DNA of 64,000 bases from Paracyclopina nana (lineage: Eukaryota; Arthropoda; Copepoda; Cyclopoida; Cyclopettidae), in the NCBI GenBank assembly GCA_019096065.1, contig JAGUCH010000001.1, forward strand, positions 11,346,001 through 11,410,000, written 5' to 3'. The translations under genes were made by a program, and so were the position numbers. This document shows, piece after piece, positions 40,501-54,979 of the stretch. The notes below the pieces were generated by a model, which was given only the letters and a program-made list of their open reading frames with translations, searched no databases and had not been told where the DNA came from. Position 1 is the first letter of the stretch, and every line of letters begins with the position of its first letter.

Positions 40501-43500
40501 TAAGCAAATTAAAGGGGGGGAATATGAAGGCAAAAACATGAAATTAGACGTTGGATCAATCACCACCGCTTGTGCTATACAATTGGCACAAAAACTTAAT
40601 AGAGACGTAAAACACAAGGCTTGTAGGTGCTGCACATTAGAAAGAAGTATTAGAATACTCTCACTAAGGGGGAAATTTGCGAAAAATCACAGATTAAAAA
40701 TGAATTGAGTAGGCGATGATTTGAAATGCCAAATAAAGGTAAAACATGACTTTATCACGCCAAATGGCAAATAATATAGGGTTACTAAGGACCCTCAATA
40801 TTTATAGCTTACTAGTCTGAAATGGCAGCCAGTCTGGGCTTTTTGCTAAGCAACAAAATACAGACGTGTATGTAATTTAGCAACGCTACTGCAAAAGCCG
40901 TATGGTTTGCTCAATTTGGTGAACAAAATGCCACATTTGTCAAAATCAGCAGGAGTAATAAAAAGCATTTGTCGTGCTACATAACACCATCCCCTTTGCT
41001 GTATTTGATTAATGTAGCACAAATATTTGATGGTATTTCTTCCTTTTATCAAGATCGTATCTTCATGTACCCAATTGCAACTGCAGAAAAGTTCACCTGC
41101 AGGCAGAATTCCGCAAATTTTTCGCTGTTGCCATTGCCTAATCGGTTATTTATTGATGAAACAACCAAGAATCCGCATCATGAGAGAAGAGTGCTCTTGT
41201 AGTGCTCTTCTCTCAGATAATTGCATTATTTTGCACGAAAAACAGAGATCACCATGGTCTAGATCACATTAGATGTATCTGTGCAAAAACACACTGTGGC
41301 CAAACAGTGACTAAAAACACAAGACGCCTCCTTACTAAGAGGAAGGTCCAAGACATCGATTGTATGTTGATGATTTACGACAATTTGCCCAGTGTGAGAG
41401 CATAAACAATTATTCTTTTGCCGCATTCAACCACTTTGTGGTTTTGCTGTATCCCATACTCCGCAAGAAAAGTTGCTGATATGTATGTAATTCAATTACA
41501 TGACAGTCCTTCTACCTTCCAAAACTCATGAATGAGAAAAACTAGTGATACGTTTTTCATATCTTTAATTGGGGCCATTTTAGATTACTAATGTTGACAT
41601 ACTTAATTGAGTTTGCGAACGATGAAAGCCTGTGAAGTAAATCCCTTGAGAAAATCATTCTGCTGCGGTAGTAGTAGCAGCAGTCGATTCCAACTTGGAG
41701 GAGTGATCATCGAGGAAAATAACTTTTTAAAAGAGTGAAAAGCTTTAAAATGTATGTAAATCCGATCTTAAAAGAGGTCATCATCTGCATAATTATGATT
41801 AAGACTTTGCTACCTACTTTGCGCGATTGTGACTCTTTTTTCTGCTCTCTTTGTTGGCTTTTCGCAAAGGAAAAGCGGGAAAGAGCAAAAGCAAAGCCAT
41901 TTCCGTATGCTTCTCTGCTTTGAACTTCACAATTTATGTGGAACGGAAACCGTGTTTTCAAGTACAGGCCTTATTCATGCCAACCGAAATTGAATTGGGC
42001 GAGGGAAAAAAAGAGTTAGCCTTTCTACTCAAGAAATCAAGCAAATGGGCAAAAAGTAAGGCTTCTTAATTGCCACGTCAGCTGACTGCAAGCTTGTTTA
42101 CGATTAAAGCGAGCACGTATGATCTGGCAGGCGGGCCGGTACGGCAGGCGCGTACGTCTGGCTGTTCTAGCTCTGCTGATGGGATGCTCTGAAGCAATTA
42201 ACCTGAATTTCTTCGGTTAAAAGGCAGGGAGGGGAAAGGAATGAAGAAAAAGTGGCTTGTAAATTCGCTGGGACCCTTCATTTCCTATTTTGTTTTCTAA
42301 TCTGATTGTGGGATGGCAATGTTGCGTGAAAGCCCGCGCTATTCTCCGAAATAATTGTGTCCGTCCGGTAAAAGCTGCAAAATTGGACTTTTAATTGCCT
42401 ACATAATTTCCACGCAGGCAACGAATTCTCAAGTTTCCATTTGGTGAATGGAGTCAAAACTTTCTTTATGCATATTATACTTTCATCTGCCTCTACATTC
42501 ATTTCATTGCAAATACATCTGAATACATCTTGGCCTTGAGAGTAATCAAGCAATAAAAAATTATGGCTCCTTTCATCAATTTGTCACCAAAAAGAGCACA
42601 GGCCACAAAAAGGGAGTCAGCTGAAAGAGCTCTTTTTGTTTACTCTTCTTGGTAAACAGACTGCTACTGGTGCAGCCCCTGCAACAAAGACAGTCATTGC
42701 TTATCAAGCGAATCATTAGTTCTAAATCCCTACAACCCTATAATTGTGGCCTGACCCAGAAACAGAGATTGTGATCTTCACCACATTACTTGGCCACAAA
42801 ATGCATAATGTAAGCCAAGGTTTGCTGCAAAATCGCAGGCACCTAAAAAGAGGAGCCATAAAAAATACATTAAAAGCTTACCATAAAAGTTAATTACTCC
42901 AACTCACTCTAATTGTTGGGCCTAGAAATTCATTATTTAGTTATAAGTATTTGCTCAGATACATTTGCTTTTTATGGTTACCCTGTATTTTGGGTGCAGT
43001 TAAGCCTTTTATCAGAGTATTTGGCCCCATTTCACGAGCAGGTCATCAGAGTAATCAAAAAACAAAGAAAAGTGCACAAGATCTTCTTGTTAGGCTGATT
43101 ACATCTCTCATGCCCTGATTTGGGGAGAAGCTGATCAACTACAACACGTAGTAGATAATTGCACAATGCCATTTTTTGGGTTGATTAGCTCTTCCCATCA
43201 GCTTGTGGAAAGCAAGCAAAAAAGCCACTTATCAACTTAGAAGACTAGATTACCCATGGGTACATGGTAAAATAGGCTGAATTGTGCGCTCACTTCAATG
43301 GAAAGATAGACAGAGTTCACTGAGCCTTGTTCTAACTAGGAATACCACTTTGAAAATGTGACTTATGTCACATGCTTTGAAAATTGAGAAAAAGCCTACT
43401 TTTTGAGGGCTTGAAATTACTTCAGGACTTTGATGCAGTCATTTCGACACACCTGCCATTCTCCTTAGTGACTTGGCACCAAAAAAATGCATTGCATTAC

Positions 43501-46500
43501 AGATGGTCCCATTTCTTCTGAAATGTACCCCATTTACCCAACATATAACCCTCCCTTCTTCCTTCTTCTTCTTTTGTAAAACAAAAACAATTGGCAGCAG
43601 CCTTTAGAACTCAGAGGCACAAAAGAAAAAGTGGGTTGCTATAGAGCACTAGCTGTAAAACACTAGTTTCAACCATTTATGAGCTTCTGCTAATGTAATT
43701 GAATTGGCAATTTTTTTTTGACAGATTCTCAAAATGGCTACAGGGTCAGTCCCCTCAAAATATGTAACATTGATGAAAACTCCCAATCCAGCTAATTTCC
43801 ATAGCAAGAATGATTTAGCTCAATTGAGGAAAATATAATGTACGGTAAAGACGGGATATTAAAGAATAATTTTGTACCATACCCTAAATGTAGCTCAATT
43901 GGCAATGTGTCATCAGCCAGCCATCATGAACATGACAAAGTTGAGATGAGTGCTCTCAAAAATAGATAGCAAAAGGAAGGAATACACACACAGCAATAGA
44001 ACAGAATACTTTGCGGTACAATGAACCTTTGCTGTAAGGTATAGGATACCAGGATACAAGAGGGAGCTTCAATGATCAGATAGCAGACTTGATGCATTTT
44101 GATGTGCGCATTTCAGCAGCTAGAATTCAAAATGCCGGCTTTAAAATACCATTTCCATCAATCAAGGTAGGTATAGTGTGTAAATGCAAAATACATTGCA
44201 TAACGTACATAAGGGGGAACGGCTTTTGGATATCATATGCTAAGTTGAGGCTCAAAAGTACCAAAACCCTGATACAAGAAGCTTCAATGAAGGCTCCGAA
44301 ACAATATCTTCTATATGTTTGGAATACTAATCTCAGAAGCTCTACTGCTACAAGATGTAAGCTGAATACAATCCGGAAGTTGAATGAGGAGGTAAGATAC
44401 AATTCCAAGTGTTGTGTGCCAAATAGCAGAAAATTTGGCTCAAGATTGCAAAACATTAAGGTAGATTCTATCCTAGTTGTGTAAAATGGTAGTAGATACC
44501 AAAACTAGATATCACATTTTTGGCCACAAAGGGATTTGCCACTCCACCAAAAACCATAGCATTGTTTATCTTTTGTGTCATCTTGACAACCTTTTCCCCC
44601 TATTCTTTTCAGAGCAAAAAAAGTGAATTACTTTTTTTGCAGACATTCCAGGAGCCCTTTTGTTTTTGGAAATACTCAGTTAATTAAAAGCTTGGCAACT
44701 CAACTGATGCTGTTTTGCAAAATCTTCAGATAATCCTGGGAAAAGGTCACACACACACTCACTCTGAAATGAAATGAGCCACACTGTGGGCCATGAATAG
44801 CAAACCGATGGTCTCAATTATACTGAAAACGTTAAAACATCTCAAAACATGACTAAAAATGTCTATTTTTGAAATCATCTTATTCAGATTGAGAAAATTC
44901 TATTTGCTTCAAAAGTTGCATCTGCTCTTTAAAGTACATTTCAAGAGTTCAGCTCTGCAAATTTGTATTGTAAGAGTGTTTTTTCGTAAACTTTGTCCAC
45001 TGTGCAATGCAGTGTCAGGGTTAATCTGAATTCTCTCATAGAAACCGACTTGCCAATAAAATGTCCGCCTCTCCACTTCTATTCAGCCATTTTTGCAACA
45101 TTGCAAAAGAGCCATTGTGGAGCAGCCAGTGCAGTGCAAAAAAGTGCACAAGGAAGATTCAAATATTTTCCATCTCAATACAGCAACAGAGCAGAAGGAA
45201 ATGAATAAAGTTTTGTCATTTTGGTCACACTCGCCGATAAAAAGCCATCAAAGCGCAAAAATAGCCCTGTTTTTCTTCTTCAGGCAAGAAATACAAACAA
45301 TAATACAACGTACTGGAGCAAATATACACAAGATGCATGTGGCCTACAGCCATTTCAGGCAGGCCCCTTTTTTCTTAGGGAACAAAATCAATCATGAGGC
45401 CCTAAATCAATAAATCCATTAACCACAGCCCACTTGATGTTTACCATAAAGAAACAGGAAATTACCGAGGAGCAGAATAACATGATGTCATATCCCTAAT
45501 AATGATCAGTACTTTTTAGTAGCTTGTGTAATCCATGGAGTTGCATCAAGTAGAATTTTTGCAACATTGCAGCTGATTATGAGGAAAAACCTTTTGTAAT
45601 TACGCAACATTTTGCATAGCACAGTAGAAAGCAAAAGGTCAGTAGACTCTTAGCTCTCGCTTCACAATTGTTATCCGTGACGTATGTGTGTTTGTAACCA
45701 AGTGGAAATCCTGATGCACTTCTCAATCCATGTTTCTGAGTGCCTTGCAAATTTGGGTATACTGCATAGAGCAAATGTCAATGCTACTTAGCACTAATGT
45801 ACAAAAGGATAATTAGGAAGTTAATTACACACGAAATCTCATGGGAGCCAACTGAAAAATGTGAAAGTCGGCAATTTCACGAAAGAGAATAATTCTGGCA
45901 GAAAAGTTTTCGAACCATTATGACTTTTGGGGGCTTATCTCGCATACAAAAAGGACATTTTTCTCAACTTTACTGCTGATTAAAATAGCGCTTCAAAGCT
46001 GGCATCAACCTTGAAGCCCATGTGTTTGGCAAGTTTTTTAAATATATGGTGTCCAGGGACAGTAATATCCCGTTCATGTGCCCCCAAATTCCTTACGATA
46101 ATGCACGCCGAACGCCTTACCGAAAGGAGAAAAATTGTCTTATGACAAACACAAAAGTAAACTTCTGCTGATGCTAACACTTTGGAAAAAACGGGTCAAT
46201 TTTAAGACTATTGAAAAGTAAACACTCACAAAGCTTATTTCAATTTCACTGCCAAACTGGTTACTTCTGAATCAAAATGTCTCACACAAATTCATATGAA
46301 TCAACTCAAAAATTGCAGAGCTGTTACATCTAAGATACAGCTGAAATAATCAAAGTTTTTCTGAATTTTGCCCTAAATTTGTTAACTCGTTTCCTGGTTC
46401 AACTAGTTGAGAAGCCCTTCTTAAGTGGTTTGATACCAAAACTCCTTTGCCTTATGACAATTTTTTACTTTCCGAAAAGCAACTTTGCACATGAACGGGA

Positions 46501-49500
46501 TATAAGAATGCTTCCCCGCAAGGCCAAAATGTACCAGTTTTTCCATTAAAAAAGTTAAGATGTCGCATATTTTCCTGTGTGCTGCTAAACTACAGACATT
46601 TTTGGGATTACGAACTTTTGCATGCACACTCAGAACAACCATGCTCCGAAAAATTAGCATATTCTTCCCTGTTACTACACACTTGACGTTTGCAACTTTT
46701 TCATACGTATTCCAAGAAACTACCACAACATGTACGTCGACTTCTTCCTCAAGCACAGTGAGATTGCATTGTAAAAGGAATATATCAATGCAATTTCACA
46801 CACCACCACAGAGCCATCATCTCAAAGATGTTGAAAATCCGGAATTCAAATCGGTATCTCTTTTTAGCTGGATTTGTGGATTTTTCCCAAAAAATATATT
46901 CAATAATTTCTTGGCAACAAATGTTTTGTCTTCCTCAATGCATATTAATACAGAGAGAGTAGCATAAGTCTCGTAAATGTGAAAAGCTGAAGACAAAATT
47001 TGGACAAGCTAACTTTTTGACTGTGAAAGTCTGTACAGCAAAATACGCCTAAAAATGAATCTGGTAGATCAAACTTAAACCTTTTTATGGTGCTAGATAG
47101 GCACATTGAGCAAGATTTGCTTTTACCCATCAAATAACAAGGGTAGCAAAGTTTCTGCTTGGTAACTGTTTGTCATACAACGGCCACAATGGTATCAACA
47201 GAGTTTCTAAGTGTTTCCAAGAAACGCTTGCTGATAGAAGACTGAAAAACAGAGAGAAATCAATACAGCCATTTGCCACTTTGTGCAATCATTGTAAATT
47301 AGCCATTAGCCAAGACGCGTTCAATATCACAGTACACCTTCAAATGAAGATGATTTCCAAGTAAAAAGGCCTTTTTTTGGCCGCCGTTTCAGCTATAGAC
47401 ATTGTTTTCCTGATTCTGACTTTGCATGTTGTATCTTTCCTTGCCATTGTAGCGGACTTATCAGCTTTTTTACCCTTTTTTCATAAACGTAGCAATACAT
47501 CTGCAGCAAGTCAGATACACCAAGCTTTCTTACAGCATTTCATAAGCTGCACGTCACTTTTTTAAGCCAAGACACTTATATCTTGTGTCACCACTAATTA
47601 AGGGGCTTTCAAAGAATACCACAACTTTTCAGGCATATACGGGGTCCACAAAATTAACCAGTTCTGCCCAATTTGAAACGACACTCTCTCTGGTTATCTT
47701 ACCTCAAGGAAAAGAAATGGAAGCATCAATTTTGGTGTCATAATCCAGTATTTACACAATGACATCATCAGGCAAGATCAAGATCGCGCGAGACAAACAA
47801 AAGATGAAGCAAATCGTGCATTTTGCTCGCTCAAGCATTGCAGATGCTCAAACATCGGTTCTTTAGGCTGAAATCCGAGCAACTTTTCTTCCGGAAAATG
47901 GGATTTAGGCTGCGCTCATCTAGCCTTACAACTCCTCTGATGAAAGCTCTGTTATTGAAAAAGTAGTCTTCACATGGAGAGAGCCTTCAAAACAATCCCC
48001 CCTTTTCTTCTTCTGTATTATCTATTGGAAATTGGAAGATTTTGCAATTGAAAAAGTTTCCCCATCCCCCATTTTTCACAAGTAGCATTCATATTTTCCC
48101 CAAGGGGGAAGATTACTTCTTAACTTTAATTGGCTTCGCCTATGGACTTCCATCTTTTAGAGTCAAGTAGTCATCGAAGGAAAAGTAAGATTTCTTACCT
48201 ATGAAAAGTTTGCCTTTTCCAGGGCCATTTTTGGATTCACTTTCTTGCAAGCACCGTAAAAAGAAGTAGCAGTATACAAACTTGGCTAGAGAGCTCGTGC
48301 GAGTCGTCCAAAGGAACCATCAAAACTAGAGTCGTGGTCTAGAAAGCTTTCAGACTTCAACGGCCGCTTTCTCTTCTTGGAGTGAGCGGGAGTTCACTTC
48401 GCGAGTAACGGCTGCACTTTTGGCTAAATAATGAAACTATTTACAATATATTTAACGTTCATGCAAAGCTGAAATAGCCAGAAGGCCACTACAGTATACA
48501 AAGACTAGCTGTAGTAATTCTAAGCACAAAATGAATTTTAATTAAGCATATGTCATTTGCAGTAAAGCTCTAGCATGAAAATTGCTTTGCAGTGTAAGAC
48601 ACTAAAAAGGCTATCAAGACAGCTAAACATCAAGCTCAAACAAATGCTGCAAGGTGAAAATTGGATCTTTTTCGTGAATTATTCTTTATTTCTGAGGTTA
48701 AGCGGCGAAAAGGACTTTAAGAGAAAGATATTGCTATAATAAATAGGATAGAGAAATGCAGCACACCGTGTTTGAATAAAATAAGATTTTGCATCATTCA
48801 CTATTGAAATGTGATATGGGGCTCCAAAGCGCAACAGAATAACAAATTAATCTTGCATGCGAAAAATGCATTTCACCTACACTCATACCGTGAGAAATAA
48901 TAAATCATGGAAAAGTTTTTCTTTTTTTATTTCCAGAGTTTCTTAGAAAGCTACAAGGAGGCCCAAAGTGGTATGAGCCAGCAAAAAAGGGCCTCAATTA
49001 ATTTAGCTTAATTTGTAGGCGGGAAAAGAATTCATGAGTGGGCCGGAGTTGCTATTTTTGAATTTTCCCGCCAATTAGCACGAACTTGCTTTCAGGGCAA
49101 GCTTTATCACAATAATTGTATAAAAAGCCAGGCGAAGGCTGAGCAAAGGGTCTTTGAATACATATTATGATCGTAGGCCATTCAAAAATGTTCCTGTTCT
49201 ATGCCCAAGGGCCAAAGTTTCTTGACCTTGGCCAAGAACCCATCTTATGTTGGCGAATTGGTTGTTGACCCTCCAGGCCTACCTACTCTACCCATAAATA
49301 ATGAATTTCGTGCTTTGCCTTCTTCCACTACAAATAGCAAGCTAAGAGTATCCATTTGCATTTTCTGTGAGTGGAAAGCTGCTGCTTAAAAGTGTTTGTC
49401 AATAGTAGTCAATATTTCCTCAGGCCACCGCATCAAAAATGCCCAGAATTAGGCCTAAGTCATCTGAGGCTGCGGGATCAATAATTAATGAACTATCTTC

Positions 49501-50788
49501 GAGTATTACAACAGCAACAATAGCTATGAGGCTCGATCTAGAGTCTAGTGGCTCAATCCGGTTAAATTCTATGACAACATTTTTTGCCAAAAGTTTGTAG
49601 CTAGGTATATTTTCAAGAACATCGAAAGTTGAACAATTTTTTTATGAGCTAGATTTCCCTTTAACTGATGCAGTTCTTTCGGTTCAAGTGAATGCCTTAA
49701 AAGGGCATTAATTTCTATTATGACAATAGCTATATGACTGGGTCATTTTGGTTTAATTTCTACTTCTTTTCATTGGCACGTGAAAAGAGAGTGAATTTTA
49801 CAAAGGTATGTACCAAAAGCTTTCCTCCTTAGCAGCTGAACTAATAGAAAAAGTTTGCTTCTCTTCCGAACCTCCATCTCGTAAGCAAATTTGCAGTCCA
49901 AGCTCAAAAAACGTGTCAGAGTTGGCCAGAGGACCATTTTATATATAAAAAAGAAGCATTTATCCTGCACTTATACCCAAAATTGGCCCACTTGCATGAT
50001 TTACTTCTTTTGCATGTTTGCCTTACTATTTTTTAGGGTCCGGATCACCAGCTGATAATTGAGGTTGCTCATGAAACTGAGTTTTCCAAGCTAGGTCCCA
50101 ATTTGCATGGAAACAGAAACAAATATCTTGATGGGGCTCAAAATTTTGCCTAGGAAAGATGTTACTGAGGCAGCAAATTATGAAGTGCGAAAGGCTCCTT
50201 TTCAACGCTGTTTTCCTGGTTCTTCAAGGATATTCAAAGCACATCTTGTATAAGGAAATAACCTTATGCAGCCAATTCTAGCAAGTGTGCAAATCTTGCA
50301 TTCTCTAATCGACTTTTGTCATTAATAGTTGCATCTGCATAATCGCATGCGACTTGTACTTTAAAAGTCGCAACTCTTGTACCATGGAAATTATAGAAAA
50401 AATTCCTTTATATTTTTTTGGTTATTAAAGATCGTTTGCGGGTGCAAAATGAGCAAGGCTCAAGAATGTAGTACTTCAACCGGCTTTTTTCTAGCTTGTT
50501 ACTGCACACAGTGGTCGCTTTTGACAGCTCGGGTAATCTTGTTATTGGCAGGTAGGTGCAAAAGTTTCCTTTGTCTCTAGTGATTATTTTCGCCAAAGAG
50601 GTGTCGAAGAAAGAGCTTTCTTTATCAAACTCGAGCAAACCGTGAACTTTTGACCTTGCAGACATCATTGGTATGCATACTCTCTATTTATACCAAAATA
50701 TAGGAGCGGAGCGACGTCACAAATGAAGCGAAGGGCTCACTCAAGAAGCATGCGTGAAAATACCAGCCTAAAAATGGGTGACATATAT
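37600..50788. other. Long stretch without a recognisable gene
   Basis: About 13 kb with only chance-like ORFs (for example 38.7-39.0, 44.1-44.5 and 46.4-47.0 kb, each overlapped by an opposite-strand ORF). It contains the hairpin at 41181. Short exons of a long-intron gene could still hide here. Confidence 0.5.
41181..41215. repeat. 35 bp hairpin with 11 bp perfect arms
   Basis: TGAGAGAAGAG at 41181-41191 pairs perfectly with CTCTTCTCTCA at 41205-41215. The inner bases are partly self-complementary too. Confidence 0.6.
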
Positions 50789-50941
50789 GCCCGGTTCCAA
50801 CAAGGAAAATCAGCATAGTCAGGAGACGTAACTTCGACTTATTGGCATAGTCAGGACACAGCTAGCTCGCGCGCTCAGCTCGACCTGACTTAACTGGTTC
50901 ACCGTACTATACTATGCTGATATCCCGTGTTGGAACCGGGC
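50789..50941 (+). mobile_element. Small MITE, family with GCCCGGTTCCAACA ends, copy 2
   Basis: Same orientation as, and over 90% identical by eye to, 12918-13071, including the GC-rich core and the ATATCCCGTGTTGGAACC right end. Differences are a few substitutions and single-base indels. Confidence 0.87.
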
Positions 50942-50944
50942 TTT

Positions 50945-53420
50945 TCCTTAAAATCCAATGACCTTTATAAAAACCTCGATTATCGAAATTGCTCCACAAC
51001 ATGAGTTTAAACTCACATTTAGAAAAGGAAACAAATATTCTCAAAGAGATGAGGTAGGCCTGGAAGTGTATTAAAATGCACCATTTTCGTGCTGGAATTT
51101 GAGGCTTTTTCTCATTTTTTCTCTTCCTCCATCTCTGCAATTAATTTATCTTCAAAAGAAAACACGACGAAAGACACTGACAAAGAGCATGGGCTCTTTC
51201 ATTTTTTTGTTAGAATGCATCCGCTGACCTTATTTAACCTACTTCAAGATTGATGCAGTACAGCTAACGAATTAGTTGAAAAACTCACTAATGTAATGAA
51301 TTGCAATAAGAAACTACAATTTTGCACCATTGCTTTTCGGCAAGGTACAGCTAGGCATTTATGCAACCAGGTTGGCATGCCTATTGAACTTTATGGAAAG
51401 CTTTTCAGCAGAATTCCCTTACCTAGTTGTCATGCAATTTTTTTCGTGATGAAATGACAACCGTGCCAATATAATAGGAAAGCACTGACCATCAAGATTC
51501 AAATACTGACCTTTACCGCATTGTCATGGGAGGCGTTTGGCAGAAAGGAAAAACTAGCAGCATAAGACAGTTTTGGTGTATCAAAATAAGAGCTTTGATT
51601 TTAGCTTTCCAATTCTCGTTCAGCGAGGATAGCTAAAGTAGATATCTTTCCAAAACTGCTGACAACACCTGAAAATCCTCTTAATCCTAGTTCCAAAACT
51701 AATGCTGCCATGTTGAACTTCTAGCCTTTATCCCATGCTCACGTATGGGGGTATTTTGGAACACAAACATTTTTGCATTGGCAAATCGACTCTCAAAGGA
51801 GAGCAAGGAAAAAGGTTATAGAGAAAAAAGAGCTTTTTCATACTGGGTCGCCCTCGTGCTTTCTCACAAGTCAAGTGATCTAGAAAGTGCTCAAATTAAG
51901 CTAATAATCCTCATATATTTTAACAAACCTGCCACAATTTGTCACACACTTTTGGACTTTTTTATGCACTTACCGCAAAGTATTTGCTTAGTTTCTTTAG
52001 AAGGCCTTCAAAGCGCGGATGCTATAAAAAAAAGCCGCAAGGCAAGTGCAGACAGGAAAGTCTTTACAAATGAGCTAAAAATGGTCAGCCTTTTAGTTGA
52101 CAGAGTGCGCCAAAAAGCTTTCATGCCAAAGCGCCATTTGAGTAGGGGGAAATAAAAGGGTGTCATAGCTTTAGTTAAGCTGCATAAGAGGGGAATCTCT
52201 TGTTGAAGAAATCTTGAAAATCATGCTGTCTTCTGCAACAGTAAAAAGTGGAAAGTTATGAGCTATCAATGCCAGAATATCCCATGAGGACTTGATATCA
52301 TCGATCTATGTTCATTTCCTGGATTGCTCACGAAACCAAAGAAAGCTTTGCTCCTGTCATTAGCCAATCAGTAAGCAACCTGCAAACGTTTTTCACTATG
52401 GGGAATCGTTCCAGCTGATCTAATACAAAGCAGACAAGTAAAGATAAAATACGATATGCAGTCATTAATGAAAATGGCCTTGCAGCACCCTTTGAAAATT
52501 GTCAGAAAATCGAGCTTTCTCTCATAAGTGCACTTCATTTATGACTTTATTGCATGAACTACAATTGCTGATGCTTCAATAAAAATAAATCACCTCATTT
52601 GCATACTTGATTCTTTGATCAAAGCAATGTGTGAAATTATGGAACATGGAACTATTTTCTCTAGGGACATTGATTTCTACCTTACTCAGGAAGCTACTTC
52701 AACACTGGGGAACGCGGGGAGAAAACTACCATAGCGGCTCTCTAATTTACATTTAAATCGATGTAATGATTCCAAGACAAATCAGAATGTGATGCTTTCA
52801 ATTTATGGAGTAAATTTTCCAGTGTGCTCTTAAGAAACAGCTCGTAATTCTCTTGATTTTACAATCTCCCTTGACAACCTCTTCCCAGCTTATTTCCCCT
52901 TCAAGTCGTAACTTTAGCATGTCTACTGAGAATGAAACAGTGGCAGCATTCAAACATGCGCGCCTCAATTAAGGGGTGGAACATTGTAATAATTCCAATA
53001 TGCAAGATGGAGGGTGGAAAAAGTAGAGTAGGCAAATAATGGCTTTATAAAGCCCACTGCAAAAAGACCATTCAAACAGCGATCAGTTGAATTTATCGGA
53101 GTTGCCTAGAGAAAGCATTCTATGTATAAACATCATTAGGGAGCTCTCCCCCTTTCCAGAATTGTTTCCCCCCTGCTTCTTTATGATGGTGGAACAGTAA
53201 CCTAATTTTTTGAGCAGAAGTACTGTAGTCATTTGATTATGGCATTCACGCCTAAATTGTCTTAATTTGCCTTTGTCAGGGAACGTAAGGTTTTTTTGCC
53301 AGCAACCACCGGAGTAAAAAAGCAATTAAGCAGAGCAACTCGCCATAATTTAATCAAGGGAAAAAGGAAGAAGTCCATACATTTGTGCAGAGCTAAAAAG
53401 AGGCTATTCTGTTCAGTAGG
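50945..53420. other. No gene recognised
   Basis: One plus-strand 136-codon ORF at 51745-52155 has no recognisable motif, signal peptide or splice partner. The rest is AT-rich intergenic sequence. Confidence 0.5.
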
Positions 53421-54975
53421 ATGGATCAAATTTTGCAAATCTCAAGTGAAATTGACATGTTTTTCTTTCCGGATGTCACGAAAAGTTCTCATTTCACCAG
53501 TTTTGATGAAATGTCCAATACTGGGAATTTGAATTTCTGGCTGTTTCGTCAAGCAGAAAAAATTCAGTTTTTTTTTTCTCATTTAAGCGTAAAAATGCCC
53601 GTAGAGGAACTGGAGTTATTCATAGAGTTCAAAATGGAAAAAGCAAAACCGAGAAAAAGCAGTTCATTAATTTCCAGCCTGAAACTACTTCAACCACAAC
53701 TTGCCAAAATTAATTACGCTCTGGTTGTAACTCAGTGATAATTGGTAAACACGTTCATTTTTCACAGCTTTCGCACCACCTTTAAACCTTGACTAGTAAG
53801 CCTAGGTTTCTATTGAAAGTTAACAAAGCCAAAAAAGCAAAAATTCGTCAGACGCGAGTGCCTCACTAAATTGTACTTTTCTGGAGAATAAGGAATATAT
53901 TTAACCATCATGAATTTGGAAAAGGTTCCAGTTCAAATGTCAGTTTGATTCGAGTGGGTGGCGCATCAATTTCAAAGTTTAGCTATTCAAATTTGCCAAT
54001 TTAACTTCAAAAACCTTCGACGATTTTTTTCCATTTCCGAGAAAATTAGGCTTAGTACTTTTTCTCGCCAAATTCATCAAAGTCAAGTATTTTTTCGGGG
54101 CTTACCTTCAAGTACTCTAGGCTCTGTCAAAAGTTTTCCAATATTCTTTTACTTTTTTTTCGTTGCCACTGCACCTGGAGAAACCCTAAAAAAGCAAGTA
54201 ATTTTGTTGAAAACGGAAACGATGAAAAGTTTGGTTAAATGAATGCCTACCGACGACTGACGACATTTGGAGACTCGTTGGCCCAGTGTGCTTTTATTTT
54301 CACTAAGATTGGCAACTTTAAGGTTGTCGCCACCTTCAAAATGAAGAAATTCCACGTCGTCCAACTTTTATTCAGCTGTAAACAAAAGTTACTGAGTAAA
54401 GAGGTAGTTGAATTAGTAGTAGTGGTGGATCGAATTTCAGTTCGAGCTTATCTAAAAAAAATGTCGATTGGCAAACTGCTGCATGGCCACAAAAATTTCG
54501 TTAGGAAACAATTTTGTAATATTTCCTTTTTCGTTAATTAGTGCTAATTTTTGTGCATTGTTCTACCTCTAAATAGTAAGCTGAGTGAAGCGCTTATTCG
54601 TTGACATTAGTTCAACTGTATTATAAGAGAGAGCGGCAATCTTGGGTAGCTGAGATCAATGCGAGCCCTCCAAAATTTGCGAAGGTCGAACTTATTTACT
54701 TGGCGAGGTGGAGTGACAGATTTCCTAAAAATTGCGCCACCTATGACTTCGACCAGAGCTTCGACCTTTGCAATCTGCTCAGCAATGTGCGTTGCATGAT
54801 TGCCGCTCTCTCTTATAATAAAGTTGAACTAGTTGACATGGACTCGCAGGGCGACCGGATAAAAAGATGGAACTTCCAAAATGATTGGCTTTTTTCAAGA
54901 ATCAATAAAATCAAGACGAAATTTCAATTGAATTCTGTGGATTTCACTTCCAAAAATTTTCCTACTTCACCTTAA
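53421..54975 (+). pseudogene. Cluster of unrecognised plus-strand open stretches, possibly a decayed or unannotated gene
   Basis: Open stretches at 53421-53738, 53958-54242, 54239-54541 and 54601-54975 lie one after another on the same strand but in three frames. Their composition (many Phe/Lys/Leu, few low-complexity runs) is more protein-like than most chance ORFs here. Only the first and third start with ATG. Obvious donor/acceptor pairs to join them were not found, so frameshift decay or chance are both possible. I do not recognise the family. Confidence 0.25.
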
Positions 54976-54979
54976 TTAA

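Noticed and set aside
46421..46967. ORFs of 111 and 135 codons on opposite strands
   Set aside because: Mutual overlap on opposite strands and no recognisable features.
51745..52155. 136-codon plus-strand ORF
   Set aside because: No signal peptide, domain or splice context is recognisable. It was not called, though it is among the longest unexplained frames.
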